This document shows, in pieces, positions 24,872 through 34,255 of a stretch of DNA of 64,000 bases. Both the position numbers and the translations under genes were made by a program. Under the pieces are notes generated by a model. It saw only the letters and a program-made list of their open reading frames with translations, was not told the origin of the DNA and made no database searches. The stretch comes from an uncultured Lachnospiraceae bacterium (GTDB taxonomy: Bacteria; Bacillota; Clostridia; Lachnospirales; Lachnospiraceae), in NCBI GenBank assembly GCA_910579685.1, contig CAJTVN010000014.1:44766-108765 (forward strand), read 5' to 3'. The number at the start of each line of letters is the position of its first letter. The stretch's first letter is position 1.

Positions 24872-27324
24872 GAAATGGGTGAGATCTGGATCTCATACCT
24901 GCTTCCCGCAATCCGGTACTCTTCTTCGCTTATATCGCTCAAAAGCTCCATGGACACCTGAATGCTTCCCTGACCGGTTCTCTGCACATAGGCAACAAGG
25001 TTCCCTCCGTACGTTCTGCGGCACTCACTGGAAAAAGGCGTCACATCCGCCAGGTTTCCACTGTCGATTCCCATAAGACGCCCCGCTCCAAGCACCTGAA
25101 CCTTAACCTCTTTGTCATCCCAGACCACCTCTCTGTCTTCCCCGTCTTTCAGGGTAATCAGGATCTGATACAGATAACCGGTCTTTCCCGATCCTTCCTC
25201 CCATTCCATCCCGGAAAGGATATCCTTCTCCCTCCACAGAACGCAGGACAGATGCTCCGCACCTCCCGTCGTGCACAGGCTGGTCCTTGTGACGATCTCT
25301 CCGTCTTTCGTACAGCTTAACGCCTCCAGGACTCCGGGTTCATAGTCCACAAAGAACACAAACGCCCCGTCTGACTGATATGCCGTTTTCCGTCCGATCT
25401 CTCTTCCATTCAACTTAAGTGACACATAAGCGCCCTCACCCTGCAGGTTCGCATAACACTTCACCCAGACTCTGGTATCCGGCGCATAATTCCAGCTGCT
25501 GCTCATAGGCAGCCAGTTCTCTCTCCTCCCGTCATCCTCCCTTGTGGCAAGCCTTATGACCGGCTCCTCCTGCCAGAAGGATTTTCTGCGATAGTATTCC
25601 GGCTTCACAAAGCCTGACGTGGTGAGAATTCCGGCCGGCGAGCCATGTACCGGCCATCCTCCCGCCTCTCCCAGATAATCAATTCCCGTCCACAAGAACT
25701 GTCCGCAGATGTAAGAGTGATCCGTGACCGCACGCCAGGCATCATAGCTGTGGCCGTTCTCGCTCCCCAGAAATGTCTTGTCCGGAAAACGCTTATGATC
25801 CTCCTCGTACAAATGCTCTTTATAATTATAACCAACCACATCCAGCGTATCCAGAAATCCCAGTCTGGAGGAAAGCTCCGGAAACGCCGCTGCAAGCGTC
25901 ACGGGCCTGGACCCGTCCTCCTGCCTTACGATCTCCGTAAGGCGGGAGGCTATGCGTGAAAGTCTCTCCATATTCGGCTTATCCGAATCGTACCGCCGCT
26001 CCGCCTCCGGCTTATTCGCGTCATTATTTCCCGTCATGGTCTCGAACATGGGATGGCAGTAGGGATCGTTGGGATAATCAATCTCGTTTCCAATACTCCA
26101 CAAGATCACGCAGGGGTGGTTCCGGTCTCTTCTGACCATGGCTCTCAGATCTTTGTCATGCCACTGTGGAAAATCTTCATAGTAACCCTGATGCTTTGGA
26201 GGATAAACATTGTGTCCGGTGGACCATTTGTTTTTGGGATTCTCCCATTCGTCAAAAGCCTCGTCCATCACCAGAAAGCCCATTGCGTCGCACAGGTCAT
26301 AGAGCTCTGGCATATGCGGGTTATGACTGCATCTTATGGCATTGCACCCGCAGTCCTTAAGCAGCATAAGCCTGCGCTGCCAGATTTCCGGTTTCATGGC
26401 CGCCCCAAGGCAGCCTCCGTCATGATGGACACAGACCCCTTTCATCTTCGCGGACACCCCGTTCAGGAAAAATCCCTCCTGCGGCCGGAATTCTATGGTA
26501 CGGATTCCCACTTTCTGCTCCTGAACCAGATATTCCTCCCCCTGATCCACCTGATACCACGTCTGCATCCTGTACAGATATGGATCATCCGGCGACCAGA
26601 GGGATGCTTTTCTCACTTCCCCACAAAGCGGTATTTTTGCGGTTTCCCCTGCGGCAAGCTCTCTCTCCCCTTCCAGTACAGCCGCCTCATTATCCTCTCT
26701 GTCTATCAAAAGAGACTTTATCCGCAGCCGTACCTTTTCGTCACTGGTATTAACCGCCTCCTGCTCTATTTCCACCTCCGCACGGATTTCCGAATCCCCT
26801 TTGTCTACTTTCCTGGTGAGGAATGTACAGCCGTATTCCGCAGGATGAACCGGCTCCTCGATCACAAGCGATACCTTTCTTGTGATTCCGCTTCCGGTAA
26901 ACCACCGGGAATCCGCAAGATCCGTGTGAACGACCTTCACGCTTATCTCGTTTTCAATCTCGCCAAAAGAGACAAACTCACTGATATCATAGGAAAAGGT
27001 GGTATAACCGCTGGGCCTCTTCCCCAGATAATAGCTGTTGCAGAATACCTGACTGTTTTTGTATACGCCGTCAAATACCAGGCGGATCTTTTTGCCCCTG
27101 AAAGCCTCCGGCAGCCAGAAGCGGCCTCTGTACCATCCGATTCCCCCGGCCAGATACCCCGTTCCGCTGGAATAAGTCCTGGAAAAGGGCAGCTCCACGG
27201 ACCAGTCATGGGGAAGCATGACCTTCCTCCAGCTGCTGTCATCATATCCCTTGTACCATGCCTCCTCACACTCTCCCAGGTGAAAACGCCAGTTCTCCTT
27301 TAATTCCTTTATTACTGTATTCAT
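24868..27324 (-). CDS. Glycoside hydrolase family 2 protein (beta-galactosidase-like)
   Basis: This 818-residue cytoplasmic GH2 enzyme has the sugar-binding domain (LPHDWSVELPFSRTY), the Ig-like domain and the TIM barrel. The acid/base glutamate is in WSIGNEIDYP (residue 414) and the nucleophile probably in GSENGHSYDAW (residue 522). C-terminal beta-sandwich domains (DUF4982-like) follow. There is no signal peptide. Activity may be beta-galactosidase or beta-glucuronidase; the sequence alone does not decide. It is downstream of an AraC gene and its RBS can be masked by a hairpin. Confidence 0.88.
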   Translation of the reverse strand: MNTVIKELKENWRFHLGECEEAWYKGYDDSSWRKVMLPHDWSVELPFSRTYSSGTGYLAGGIGWYRGRFWLPEAFRGKKIRLVFDGVYKNSQVFCNSYYLGKRPSGYTTFSYDISEFVSFGEIENEISVKVVHTDLADSRWFTGSGITRKVSLVIEEPVHPAEYGCTFLTRKVDKGDSEIRAEVEIEQEAVNTSDEKVRLRIKSLLIDREDNEAAVLEGERELAAGETAKIPLCGEVRKASLWSPDDPYLYRMQTWYQVDQGEEYLVQEQKVGIRTIEFRPQEGFFLNGVSAKMKGVCVHHDGGCLGAAMKPEIWQRRLMLLKDCGCNAIRCSHNPHMPELYDLCDAMGFLVMDEAFDEWENPKNKWSTGHNVYPPKHQGYYEDFPQWHDKDLRAMVRRDRNHPCVILWSIGNEIDYPNDPYCHPMFETMTGNNDANKPEAERRYDSDKPNMERLSRIASRLTEIVRQEDGSRPVTLAAAFPELSSRLGFLDTLDVVGYNYKEHLYEEDHKRFPDKTFLGSENGHSYDAWRAVTDHSYICGQFLWTGIDYLGEAGGWPVHGSPAGILTTSGFVKPEYYRRKSFWQEEPVIRLATREDDGRRENWLPMSSSWNYAPDTRVWVKCYANLQGEGAYVSLKLNGREIGRKTAYQSDGAFVFFVDYEPGVLEALSCTKDGEIVTRTSLCTTGGAEHLSCVLWREKDILSGMEWEEGSGKTGYLYQILITLKDGEDREVVWDDKEVKVQVLGAGRLMGIDSGNLADVTPFSSECRRTYGGNLVAYVQRTGQGSIQVSMELLSDISEEEYRIAGSRYEIQISPIS

Positions 27325-27331
27325 AAAAATC

Positions 27332-27372
27332 CCTCCTGCTTTCTTTTAATTCAGTTATAAGAAAACAGGAGG
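27332..27372 (-). promoter_or_regulatory. Hairpin that masks the GH2 ribosome binding site
   Basis: On the minus strand CCTCCTG+TTTCTT (27359-27372) can pair with AAGAAA+CAGGAGG (27332-27345) over 13 of 14 positions with a 13-nt loop. The 3' arm contains the Shine-Dalgarno sequence AGGAGG of the GH2 gene. It could be a translational switch or a weak attenuator. Confidence 0.5.
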
Positions 27373-27417
27373 ATAAAAGCAATGGAAAATATAGACTTGA
27401 TTTATCCAAAAACGACT

Positions 27418-28356
27418 TTACGAATGATTCCACCTCTCGCTCTGACGGCAGTTTCCCGCATAGGCTACCGGAGACACACCCACGGCTTTTTTGAACACTC
27501 TGCTGAAATAATACTCGTCCGGAAAGCCAACCCTTCTTCCCACCTCGCTCATCTTCATGGAGGTATTCAGAATCAGCATCTTGGCATGGTCGATCCTGAT
27601 GTGAGTCAGGTACTGAAAAATCGTCTGTCCCATGACCTTTTTAAACGTCCGGTTCATATAGTCAAAATTGTATTCAAACGCTTCTTCCAGAACCGTACCC
27701 GTGATCTCACTGTCAAAATTCCGGTTAAGCCATTCCGCCACCCTGCCGATCTTGTCCTGATAGCCCTGTCTGCTCACGCCCGCGACTTCCTTTTCTTCAT
27801 TCAGAAAGCCCCTGCTGATCTCCATGAACAGCTGCTGAATATAACAGCCGCACATAACCTTGTGATTTTCAAGGGGATTGTAGGTTTCCTGCCTTGCCTT
27901 CTGCGCCAGCTCCTCGATTCTGAGCCTTACCGCCATGTTCCCCGCATGCCAGAGCTTTGGCAGATAAATTATGTTGCCTTCACATTTGTCATAAGAAAAA
28001 ATGTCGCTGCCAAGGGAGGAGCGGCGGTAGCTCAAAAGCAGCTCCCGAACCTTCTCCTCATCCTTTTCCTCAAGCAGGCGCAGATCCTTATGCATAAAAT
28101 GAATATACGTGTAATCACAGACAGACGCACGTATCCCGACATGCGTCCTGTCCTTATCCAGAATGCAGATATCCCCCTCGCGCAGCGTGATCGGGATGTC
28201 ATCCTCCGCAAGGTACATCTCCCCGGCCTTAATAATATACATGATATATTCCAGAGCCTTACGCTTCCTGTGGACAAAGGGCGAGACGATCGCCGCATCA
28301 TCCACGAAATGTATACTGGGCAGGCTCTCCGCACTCATCTTATATATTTCTCTCAA
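27418..28356 (-). CDS. AraC family transcriptional regulator
   Basis: This 312-residue regulator has an N-terminal cupin-like sensor (EMYLAEDDIPITLREGDICILDKDRTH) and a C-terminal AraC DNA-binding domain (EEAFEYNFDYMNRTFKKVMGQTIFQYLTHIRIDHA, then VGRRVGFPDEYYFSRVFKK). The frame begins at a TTG at 28356 with GAAGGG upstream; an ATG at 28338 is the alternative. It starts 15 bp after rhaM and belongs to the GH88-discoidin-rhaM operon. It probably activates that cluster in response to its sugar. Confidence 0.88.
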   Translation of the reverse strand: MREIYKMSAESLPSIHFVDDAAIVSPFVHRKRKALEYIMYIIKAGEMYLAEDDIPITLREGDICILDKDRTHVGIRASVCDYTYIHFMHKDLRLLEEKDEEKVRELLLSYRRSSLGSDIFSYDKCEGNIIYLPKLWHAGNMAVRLRIEELAQKARQETYNPLENHKVMCGCYIQQLFMEISRGFLNEEKEVAGVSRQGYQDKIGRVAEWLNRNFDSEITGTVLEEAFEYNFDYMNRTFKKVMGQTIFQYLTHIRIDHAKMLILNTSMKMSEVGRRVGFPDEYYFSRVFKKAVGVSPVAYAGNCRQSERWNHS

Positions 28357-28371
28357 CGCCCTTCCCTTCTC

Positions 28372-28683
28372 TCAATCCAGGTGGAACACCTTTTTCAGAT
28401 CAATACTCACAGGGCTGTTGTCCGGGTTGGTTTCCATGATATCCGCCATATAATCCCACCATTTCCGGCAGATCTGCGTATCTGCGCTCTGATCCCAGCG
28501 CTCCTCATCCTCCACCTCCAGATAGCCGAACAGCACATCCGTCTCCTTATCCAGAAAAATCGTGTAGTTGCTTCCGCCGTACTCGTGGATCATATCCTTC
28601 ATCTCGTCCCAGAGAAGATTATGGCGTCGTTCATACTCCTGTTCCATTCCCGGAAACAGCTTCATCTTAAATCCCTTGATCAT
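28372..28683 (-). CDS. rhaM: L-rhamnose mutarotase
   Basis: This 103-residue protein belongs to the RhaM family, which interconverts alpha and beta anomers of L-rhamnose. Family features are GFKMKLFPGMEQEYERRHN near the start, ISxxSNYTIFLD-like GGSNYTIFLD, DxLFGYLEVED and WWDYMADIMETNPDNSP. The ATG at 28683 overlaps the upstream stop as ATGA, so it is translationally coupled; the longer frame to 28704 is not needed. It implies that the cluster's substrate contains rhamnose or a similar deoxysugar. Confidence 0.9.
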   Translation of the reverse strand: MIKGFKMKLFPGMEQEYERRHNLLWDEMKDMIHEYGGSNYTIFLDKETDVLFGYLEVEDEERWDQSADTQICRKWWDYMADIMETNPDNSPVSIDLKKVFHLD

Positions 28684-29498
28684 ATTCCGTCCTCCCCGCC
28701 GCACACCGTTCCATATACTTCAATCTGGCTCAGAGCCGGAAAAGGCGAAGGGTCGTCCGCCTTGATCAGATGGCTGAGCCTTATCCAGGTTATTTTTTTC
28801 TTCTCGATGGGAAGAACATGGGGAAGCGCACTCTTTTCCAGATTCCATTCCAGCGAGGTTCCGTCCGAGAAGGAAAGCCTCACCTGCTTCCACCAGCTGT
28901 CATGAGGAAAATCAGCCCTGGTATACATTACGATCCTGTCCGCTTCCACCTCCCGCCCGAAGTCCACGGTCATCTCCGCATCCTCCCGCCGGTTGATCCC
29001 CCAGGACTCATAGGGCCATTCCCCGTGGGAACGGTTCTCGCAGACGCCGTCAATAGCGTTTCTTGCCGCAAACACCGCCTCTCCCCTGGTCTCCACATTG
29101 GCATAGGCATGGGGATAGCAGTGGGTGTCCCCGTGCTGGTCGCACACGTTCAGCGCCAGATTCCGATATGAATAGATCTCATCCTCCCTTGCGCACTTTG
29201 CGTACAGATAATGCCGGTTTCCGGAAAATACCTTGGGAGAGTAGCTGATCCTTTTTTCGCCAAACGGAATCTCAAAGGAAAAGTTGTCCGTCAGATAGCA
29301 GAAAGCCGGCCCCATTGCGTCGTCCACCTGGATCCACAGGTGGATATTCTTTTGGGAGGTCTCCAGCACGATCCTGTCCCCTTCGCTGTACTGTGCCGTG
29401 CAGACAAGGCTCACAAAGTCCTCACCGCTGCCGACACAGATCGTATTTCCGTTTTTATCCAGAACCTTTAATGATAAAATCGCCATTTTTTTACCCAT
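28680..29498 (-). CDS. Discoidin (F5/8 type C)-like carbohydrate-binding protein, cytoplasmic
   Basis: This 272-residue protein has an N-terminal beta-rich part (about residues 1-115) and a C-terminal discoidin-like module (about 130-265: ARNAIDG, WGINRREDAEMTVDFGREVEADRIVMYTRADFPHDSWWKQVRLSFSDG-type segments, ending LSQIEVYG). No signal peptide, membrane segment or catalytic motif is seen. It lies between GH88 and rhaM in one operon. A role in binding or processing the same glycan inside the cell is likely, but its function is unknown. AAAGGG precedes the ATG. Confidence 0.65.
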   Translation of the reverse strand: MGKKMAILSLKVLDKNGNTICVGSGEDFVSLVCTAQYSEGDRIVLETSQKNIHLWIQVDDAMGPAFCYLTDNFSFEIPFGEKRISYSPKVFSGNRHYLYAKCAREDEIYSYRNLALNVCDQHGDTHCYPHAYANVETRGEAVFAARNAIDGVCENRSHGEWPYESWGINRREDAEMTVDFGREVEADRIVMYTRADFPHDSWWKQVRLSFSDGTSLEWNLEKSALPHVLPIEKKKITWIRLSHLIKADDPSPFPALSQIEVYGTVCGGEDGI

Positions 29499-29515
29499 TT
29501 AACCCTTTCTGTCAT

Positions 29516-30703
29516 TTACCAGTATAATACCCAGTCCTTACCAAGTCTCGTGAGCGCTTCCATGTAGAAATAGTCGCCCCAGGAATTGCATTCATCCACC
29601 CCATAATGGTTGCAGGTATTGTAGGGCGAATGGTTAGAGTAGGTGCTGTGGAGCACAAGGCCGTTGGATTGCGCTGGGTCCTTCACGGCATAGCTCTCAT
29701 ACAGGGACTTCAGCATCTGGCACGCATATGTCCGGTAGATCTGCGCCTCATCCTTCTCCATGTACTTGATCATTTCCAGCATGCCGCAGGCCGCTATGGA
29801 TGCGGAGGAGGAATCTCTTGGCTGATCGTCCCCGTCCGTGAATTCCAGATCCCAGAAGGGAACCATGTCCTTTGGCAGATGCTCCAGATAATACTGCGTC
29901 ACGCGCCTGAAAATTTCAATATATTCTTTTCTCCCTGTATATTTGTAGGCAAGAGCGCAGCCGTAAATCCCCCATGCCTGGCCCCTGGCCCATGCGGAGC
30001 CGTCCCGATATCCCTGGCAGGTTGCGCCGTGATCCGGCTCGCCGGTCTCCATGTTAAAGAAAAAGGTGTGCCAGGTGGAGTAGTCCTCGCGGATCACGTT
30101 TTTGATTGCGGTATGTATGTGCTTTTCCGCTATTTCCCTGTACTTGTCATCCCCGGTCTCGTCCGATGCCCAGTAAAGCAGGGGCAGATTTAACAGGCAG
30201 TCGATAATCAGCCTGTAATTTTCCGGCGCGTCCATAGGACCCCATGCCTGGATAAACTCTCCCACCGGATGATATCTTGTGATCAGCTGATCCGCCGCCT
30301 TGATGGCGGCCTCTCTTCCCGTCCTGCTGCCTGTCAGCTTATAGGCCGCCACGCAGGAGGGAGAATAGAGAAATCCCATATCGTGGTGATCCACCCCAAG
30401 CTTGTTGTCAATCCTCTCCAGAAAGCTCTGCACCTGAACCTCCCCCGCATGCTTTAAGCTCTCCGCCTCTTCTTTCATCTTTTCCCTGGCGTACTCATAG
30501 GCAAGCCAGATCTCCCCTGTCCAGAAGCCCGTGGTCCAGTCCTCATTCGGAGTGGGCTGATAAAAATTCCCCTCGCTGTAAGCCTTCTGGAACTTGTCCG
30601 TAAATTCCGGCAGGTTGCGGATCACCTGCCGTGTGCAAAAGCGCAGGGCATCCTCCGCCTCCTGCGGCGAGATTGCCTGTTTTTCCTTAAATAATACCTC
30701 CAT
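29516..30703 (-). CDS. Unsaturated glucuronyl hydrolase, GH88
   Basis: This 395-residue cytoplasmic enzyme of GH88 hydrates the unsaturated uronic acid left at the non-reducing end after polysaccharide lyase action. The two key aspartates fit HHDMGFLYSPS (residue 108) and NYRLIIDCLLNLPLLYW (residue 168). Also visible are GYRDGSAWARGQAWGIYG and PFWDLEF...RDSSSASIAACGMLE. It opens the operon that continues with the discoidin protein, rhaM and AraC. A CCGG palindrome lies just after its -10 box. The glycan could be a glycosaminoglycan, ulvan-like or pectin-derived. Confidence 0.92.
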   Translation of the reverse strand: MEVLFKEKQAISPQEAEDALRFCTRQVIRNLPEFTDKFQKAYSEGNFYQPTPNEDWTTGFWTGEIWLAYEYAREKMKEEAESLKHAGEVQVQSFLERIDNKLGVDHHDMGFLYSPSCVAAYKLTGSRTGREAAIKAADQLITRYHPVGEFIQAWGPMDAPENYRLIIDCLLNLPLLYWASDETGDDKYREIAEKHIHTAIKNVIREDYSTWHTFFFNMETGEPDHGATCQGYRDGSAWARGQAWGIYGCALAYKYTGRKEYIEIFRRVTQYYLEHLPKDMVPFWDLEFTDGDDQPRDSSSASIAACGMLEMIKYMEKDEAQIYRTYACQMLKSLYESYAVKDPAQSNGLVLHSTYSNHSPYNTCNHYGVDECNSWGDYFYMEALTRLGKDWVLYW

Positions 30704-30729
30704 AGATTATCCCTTTCTCAAACTGATTT

Positions 30730-30743
30730 TGCAACCGGTTACA
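30730..30743. promoter_or_regulatory. LacI-type operator between the GH88 and heparinase genes
   Basis: TGCAACCGGTTACA, a variant of the palindrome at 21391 and 21451. It lies between two divergent genes, 8 bp downstream of a minus-strand TATAAT (30751-30756), and so could control GH88 and perhaps the heparinase-like gene too. Confidence 0.65.
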
Positions 30744-30914
30744 TTATATTATTATACCACATAATCTGAAAAATGGGGCCGGATGCAGGCATCTTCTTCC
30801 AAAAAATAACTTGATATGGTAGAATGTTTTCAGGATTGTGAGAGCACGAAGTGCGAAACAATCCCCAAACATCCTGTTATCATTGTAAAATCCGCAATCA
30901 AGGAGGAATCCGTC

Positions 30915-32762
30915 ATGTTTAACGAGATCGGACAAAAGTACCTTTCACCCTTTACCCCCTTTTCCCTGTATCCCCGGGCTTCAGACAGGGCTGCCTGGGA
31001 ATCGCTGGATGCACAGTGGAAAGAAGAAACCATCCGCCAGGGGGAAGGCTATCTGAATTATGATTATCCCAGCCTTTCCGCCACGGACTTTATGGCCTTT
31101 TCCCGGACCGGGAACCGGGTGCTCTATGAGGATAAGACCTTTGGAAAACGCTATGCCCTGAGCGCTCTTGTGCTTGCGGAGTGCGTGGAGGATAAGGGAA
31201 GGTTTCTGGATGATATTATAAATGGGATTTTTTCCATCTGCGAGGAGAGCGCCTGGCAGCTCCCCGCCCACAATTCCTATATGAGGGACACACCGCAGCT
31301 TCTTCTGCCCGATGTCACCGCCCCCATCATGGATCTTTTTTCCTGTGAGACGGGGGCCGTGCTCGCCGCCGCATATTATCTGCTTGCGGCCAGGCTGGAC
31401 GAAATCTGCCCCCTGATCGGAAAGAGGATCATGTATGAGCTGGAACAGCGGATTTTCACGCCGTACCTGAACTGCCATTTCTGGTGGATGGGCAACGGAA
31501 AGGATCCCATGAACAACTGGACGATCTGGTGTACCCAAAATACGCTGCTTTGCTTTTTTCTCATGGACACACCCGCAGAGCTTCGTTACGAGGTTTTAAA
31601 GAAGGCCTGTCAGAGCACGGACTATTTTCTGGATGAGTATGGGGAGGACGGCTGCTGCGACGAGGGCGCACAGTATTACCGCCATGCGGGGCTGTGCCTG
31701 TTCAACACCACGGAGCTGTTAAACGCCGTGACAGGGGACAGCTTCGCCCGTCTGTACCAGGAGCCAAAGATACGCAATATCGCCGCCTATATTCTGAATG
31801 TACATATTGAGGATAAATATTATGTGAATTTTGCAGACTGTTCTCCCATTGCCGGGCGGTGCAGCGCCAGAGAGTTTCTGTTTGCAAAAAGAGTGGGAAA
31901 TGAGAATATGGCCGCTTTCGCCGCAGCGGATTTCCTGGCCGGGCTGGATACCACCCTGCTGCTTCCCACCGAAAACAGCATGTATTATCGGCTTCAGAAC
32001 GGCTTCACGGTCAGCGAAATCCGTCAATACGCATCCTCTCATACCGCAGCGGCGGTGCATTCCGATCTGTACTATGCCAGCGTGGGGCTTCTTATCGCAA
32101 GGGACGATACTCTGTGCCTTGCCGTGAAGGCGGGAGACAATGCGGACAGCCACAACCATAACGATACCGGAAGTGTAACTGTCTACAAAAACGGCTCCCC
32201 TCTCCTGATCGACGTGGGCGTGGAGAGCTACACCAAAAAGACCTTTTCCTCCCGACGCTATGAAATCTGGACAATGCAGTCCCGCTATCACAATCTGCCC
32301 ACCGTAAATGGAGTTATGCAGCAGGACGGTGAACAGTTCAAGGCCTGCGATGTGTCCCATCTTCTGTCAGATTCCCTCTGCGAGATCGAGATGGATATCG
32401 CTCCCGCCTATCCGCCGGAGGCAGGACTTACTTATTATAGAAGAAAAGCTTCCCTCATCAAGGGCGAGGAGATCGTCATAACAGACAGCTTTGCATTCGC
32501 TCCCGATGCCAGGGGACACGAGGTAATCTTAAGCTTTATGACTTATGAGAAGCCCGTACTGACGGAAACGGCAGATTCCGGAGATAAAGATCTCACGTTC
32601 TCCATCGGAGAGTTGGGAAGCCTGCAGATGGATGGCGGCAGCCTTGTTGAAATCGAAGCCATTCCCATTACCGATGCCCGCCTGCAGACCGCCTGGGAGC
32701 ATGAGGTCTACCGGATTCTGGTGAAGGCGCAGGGAAACGAGGTTGCGGTGCATTTGAGCTGA
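30915..32762 (+). CDS. Heparinase II/III family protein
   Basis: This 615-residue protein has an N-terminal alpha-alpha toroid and a C-terminal heparinase II/III-like beta-sandwich, with the signature KAGDNADSHNHNDTGSVTVYKNGSPLLIDVG at about residues 405-435. The histidines of SHNHND suit the metal or catalytic site of such polysaccharide lyases. No signal peptide is seen, so it would act on imported fragments. AGGAGG precedes the ATG at 30915; an upstream extension to 30816 is unlikely. It is divergent from GH88, whose substrate (unsaturated uronides) a lyase would produce. The specific glycan is unknown. Confidence 0.85.
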   Translation: MFNEIGQKYLSPFTPFSLYPRASDRAAWESLDAQWKEETIRQGEGYLNYDYPSLSATDFMAFSRTGNRVLYEDKTFGKRYALSALVLAECVEDKGRFLDDIINGIFSICEESAWQLPAHNSYMRDTPQLLLPDVTAPIMDLFSCETGAVLAAAYYLLAARLDEICPLIGKRIMYELEQRIFTPYLNCHFWWMGNGKDPMNNWTIWCTQNTLLCFFLMDTPAELRYEVLKKACQSTDYFLDEYGEDGCCDEGAQYYRHAGLCLFNTTELLNAVTGDSFARLYQEPKIRNIAAYILNVHIEDKYYVNFADCSPIAGRCSAREFLFAKRVGNENMAAFAAADFLAGLDTTLLLPTENSMYYRLQNGFTVSEIRQYASSHTAAAVHSDLYYASVGLLIARDDTLCLAVKAGDNADSHNHNDTGSVTVYKNGSPLLIDVGVESYTKKTFSSRRYEIWTMQSRYHNLPTVNGVMQQDGEQFKACDVSHLLSDSLCEIEMDIAPAYPPEAGLTYYRRKASLIKGEEIVITDSFAFAPDARGHEVILSFMTYEKPVLTETADSGDKDLTFSIGELGSLQMDGGSLVEIEAIPITDARLQTAWEHEVYRILVKAQGNEVAVHLS

Positions 32763-32785
32763 GAAAGTTCCGCCAGTGCAGACAA

Positions 32786-32823
32786 GTTCCGGCCTTTGGC
32801 TGGCCGGGGCCAGAGGCCGGAAC
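32786..32823. terminator. Hairpin between convergent genes
   Basis: GTTCCGGCCT (32786-32795) pairs perfectly with AGGCCGGAAC (32814-32823) between the convergent heparinase and DUF4143 genes. There is no T-run; it may work as a bidirectional stop. Confidence 0.5.
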
Positions 32824-32841
32824 CCGTCCGCACGGCGGATC

Positions 32842-34200
32842 TTATTCTGTCAAAATACTGAAATCCGGCTTATAAATCTGCGGAGGCAGGCTGTTTTCCC
32901 TGTTCAGGAATCCCACCATATAGATGGGATAATAAATTTTCTTCCCCTCCCGCCGTACATTTTCATTGCTGAAAATAAATGCTCTGGGTATCTGATAAAG
33001 CTCGTTATTTATCACGTTATCCAGGGCAATGTGTCTGCTGTAGGCTTTCCCTGATTTTACTTCTATGGGAAGCACGTCCCCTTCGTATTCAATCAGAAAG
33101 TCCAGCTCCCCCTGTTTCTTGCTGTTAAAATAATAGAGATCAAAGCCGTGCGCCTTCAGCTCCTGCGCCACCGCATTTTCATACACCGCACCGAAGTTAA
33201 TGTCCTTTTCTCCCGACAATATTCTGATCTGCAGGCCGTCCATGTACATGGCCGCCAGAAGGCCCACATCCGACAGGAACAATTTGAACAGGTTCGTGGA
33301 TCTCGAGAGCATCAGAGGAACCGATGGCTGTGCGGCGCAGAATACCGGATGAGCCACGCCCGCATCTTTCAGCCATACAAAGCTGTGCTCATATCTGGAA
33401 AACTTAAAATTTTCATTCAGACTTTTCAAAATAAAGCGTTTATTCTTGCTGTTCAGCTCACCGGGAATCAGGTCAAAAATCTCTTCCAGATACAGCTTAT
33501 TCTGAGGATCATATTTTGAGATATCTTTCTTATAGAGCAGTATGATATTTTTCTGGACGTTTGCAACCTCTTTCAGATTATTTGTCTCAAGATACGTGTT
33601 TACCACATCCGGCATACCTCCCGTAATCAGATACAAACGGAACAGCTCCATCATTTTTTCATGGATCAGGGGATCTACCGGAATCACCCTGTCAAAGCAG
33701 TCCTTAAGCAGCCCCAGAACCCCGTCCGAAACACGGTTTGCCATGCAAAATTCCATGAAATTCAGAGGAAACATTTCCATAATGTCCATATATCCCACCG
33801 GCATGGAGCGGATATCCTTAAGCTCCACCCCGAGCAGCGAGCCGCTCATGACATAGCGATAGCTTCCCTCTTCCACAAGAAACTTAACCGCCGTCACCAA
33901 ATCTCTGCATTCCTGCACCTCGTCAAAGAAGATCAGGGTCTGTCCCTTAATCAGCGGTTTGTCCGTCAAGGCGGAAAGACGCAGCAGGATATCCCTGGAA
34001 TCTGTAAAATCCGCAAACAATCCTCTGGCATTTTTGTTTTCCAGAAAATTAATCTCAACCACTGACTCAAAATGTTTCCTGGCACATTCTCTGATAATAT
34101 AGGTCTTTCCAACCTGTCTTGCGCCTGTTATCAGCAATACCTTTTTCTTCTCAGTTCCAAAAAACCGGTCAATCTCTTTTTCGATCCGTCTAAGCAGCAT
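32842..34200 (-). CDS. AAA ATPase with DUF4143 domain
   Basis: This 452-residue protein has an N-terminal AAA domain with Walker A GARQVGKTY (about residues 26-34), Walker B LIFFDEVQE (about 90-98) and a C-terminal DUF4143 region. The latter shows a PD-(D/E)XK-like pattern (GELDFLIEYEGDVLPIEVKSGKAYS), suggesting a nuclease-like fold. Such ATPases are common in gut bacteria and their function is not known; a defence or toxin-like role is only a guess. It is a monocistronic gene with four ~32-bp-spaced repeats upstream. Confidence 0.88.
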   Translation of the reverse strand: MLLRRIEKEIDRFFGTEKKKVLLITGARQVGKTYIIRECARKHFESVVEINFLENKNARGLFADFTDSRDILLRLSALTDKPLIKGQTLIFFDEVQECRDLVTAVKFLVEEGSYRYVMSGSLLGVELKDIRSMPVGYMDIMEMFPLNFMEFCMANRVSDGVLGLLKDCFDRVIPVDPLIHEKMMELFRLYLITGGMPDVVNTYLETNNLKEVANVQKNIILLYKKDISKYDPQNKLYLEEIFDLIPGELNSKNKRFILKSLNENFKFSRYEHSFVWLKDAGVAHPVFCAAQPSVPLMLSRSTNLFKLFLSDVGLLAAMYMDGLQIRILSGEKDINFGAVYENAVAQELKAHGFDLYYFNSKKQGELDFLIEYEGDVLPIEVKSGKAYSRHIALDNVINNELYQIPRAFIFSNENVRREGKKIYYPIYMVGFLNRENSLPPQIYKPDFSILTE

Positions 34201-34255
34201 AAATAATTCCTCTTGTATCTTTTAATATTGCTTCCCACATTTATAATATGCCACT

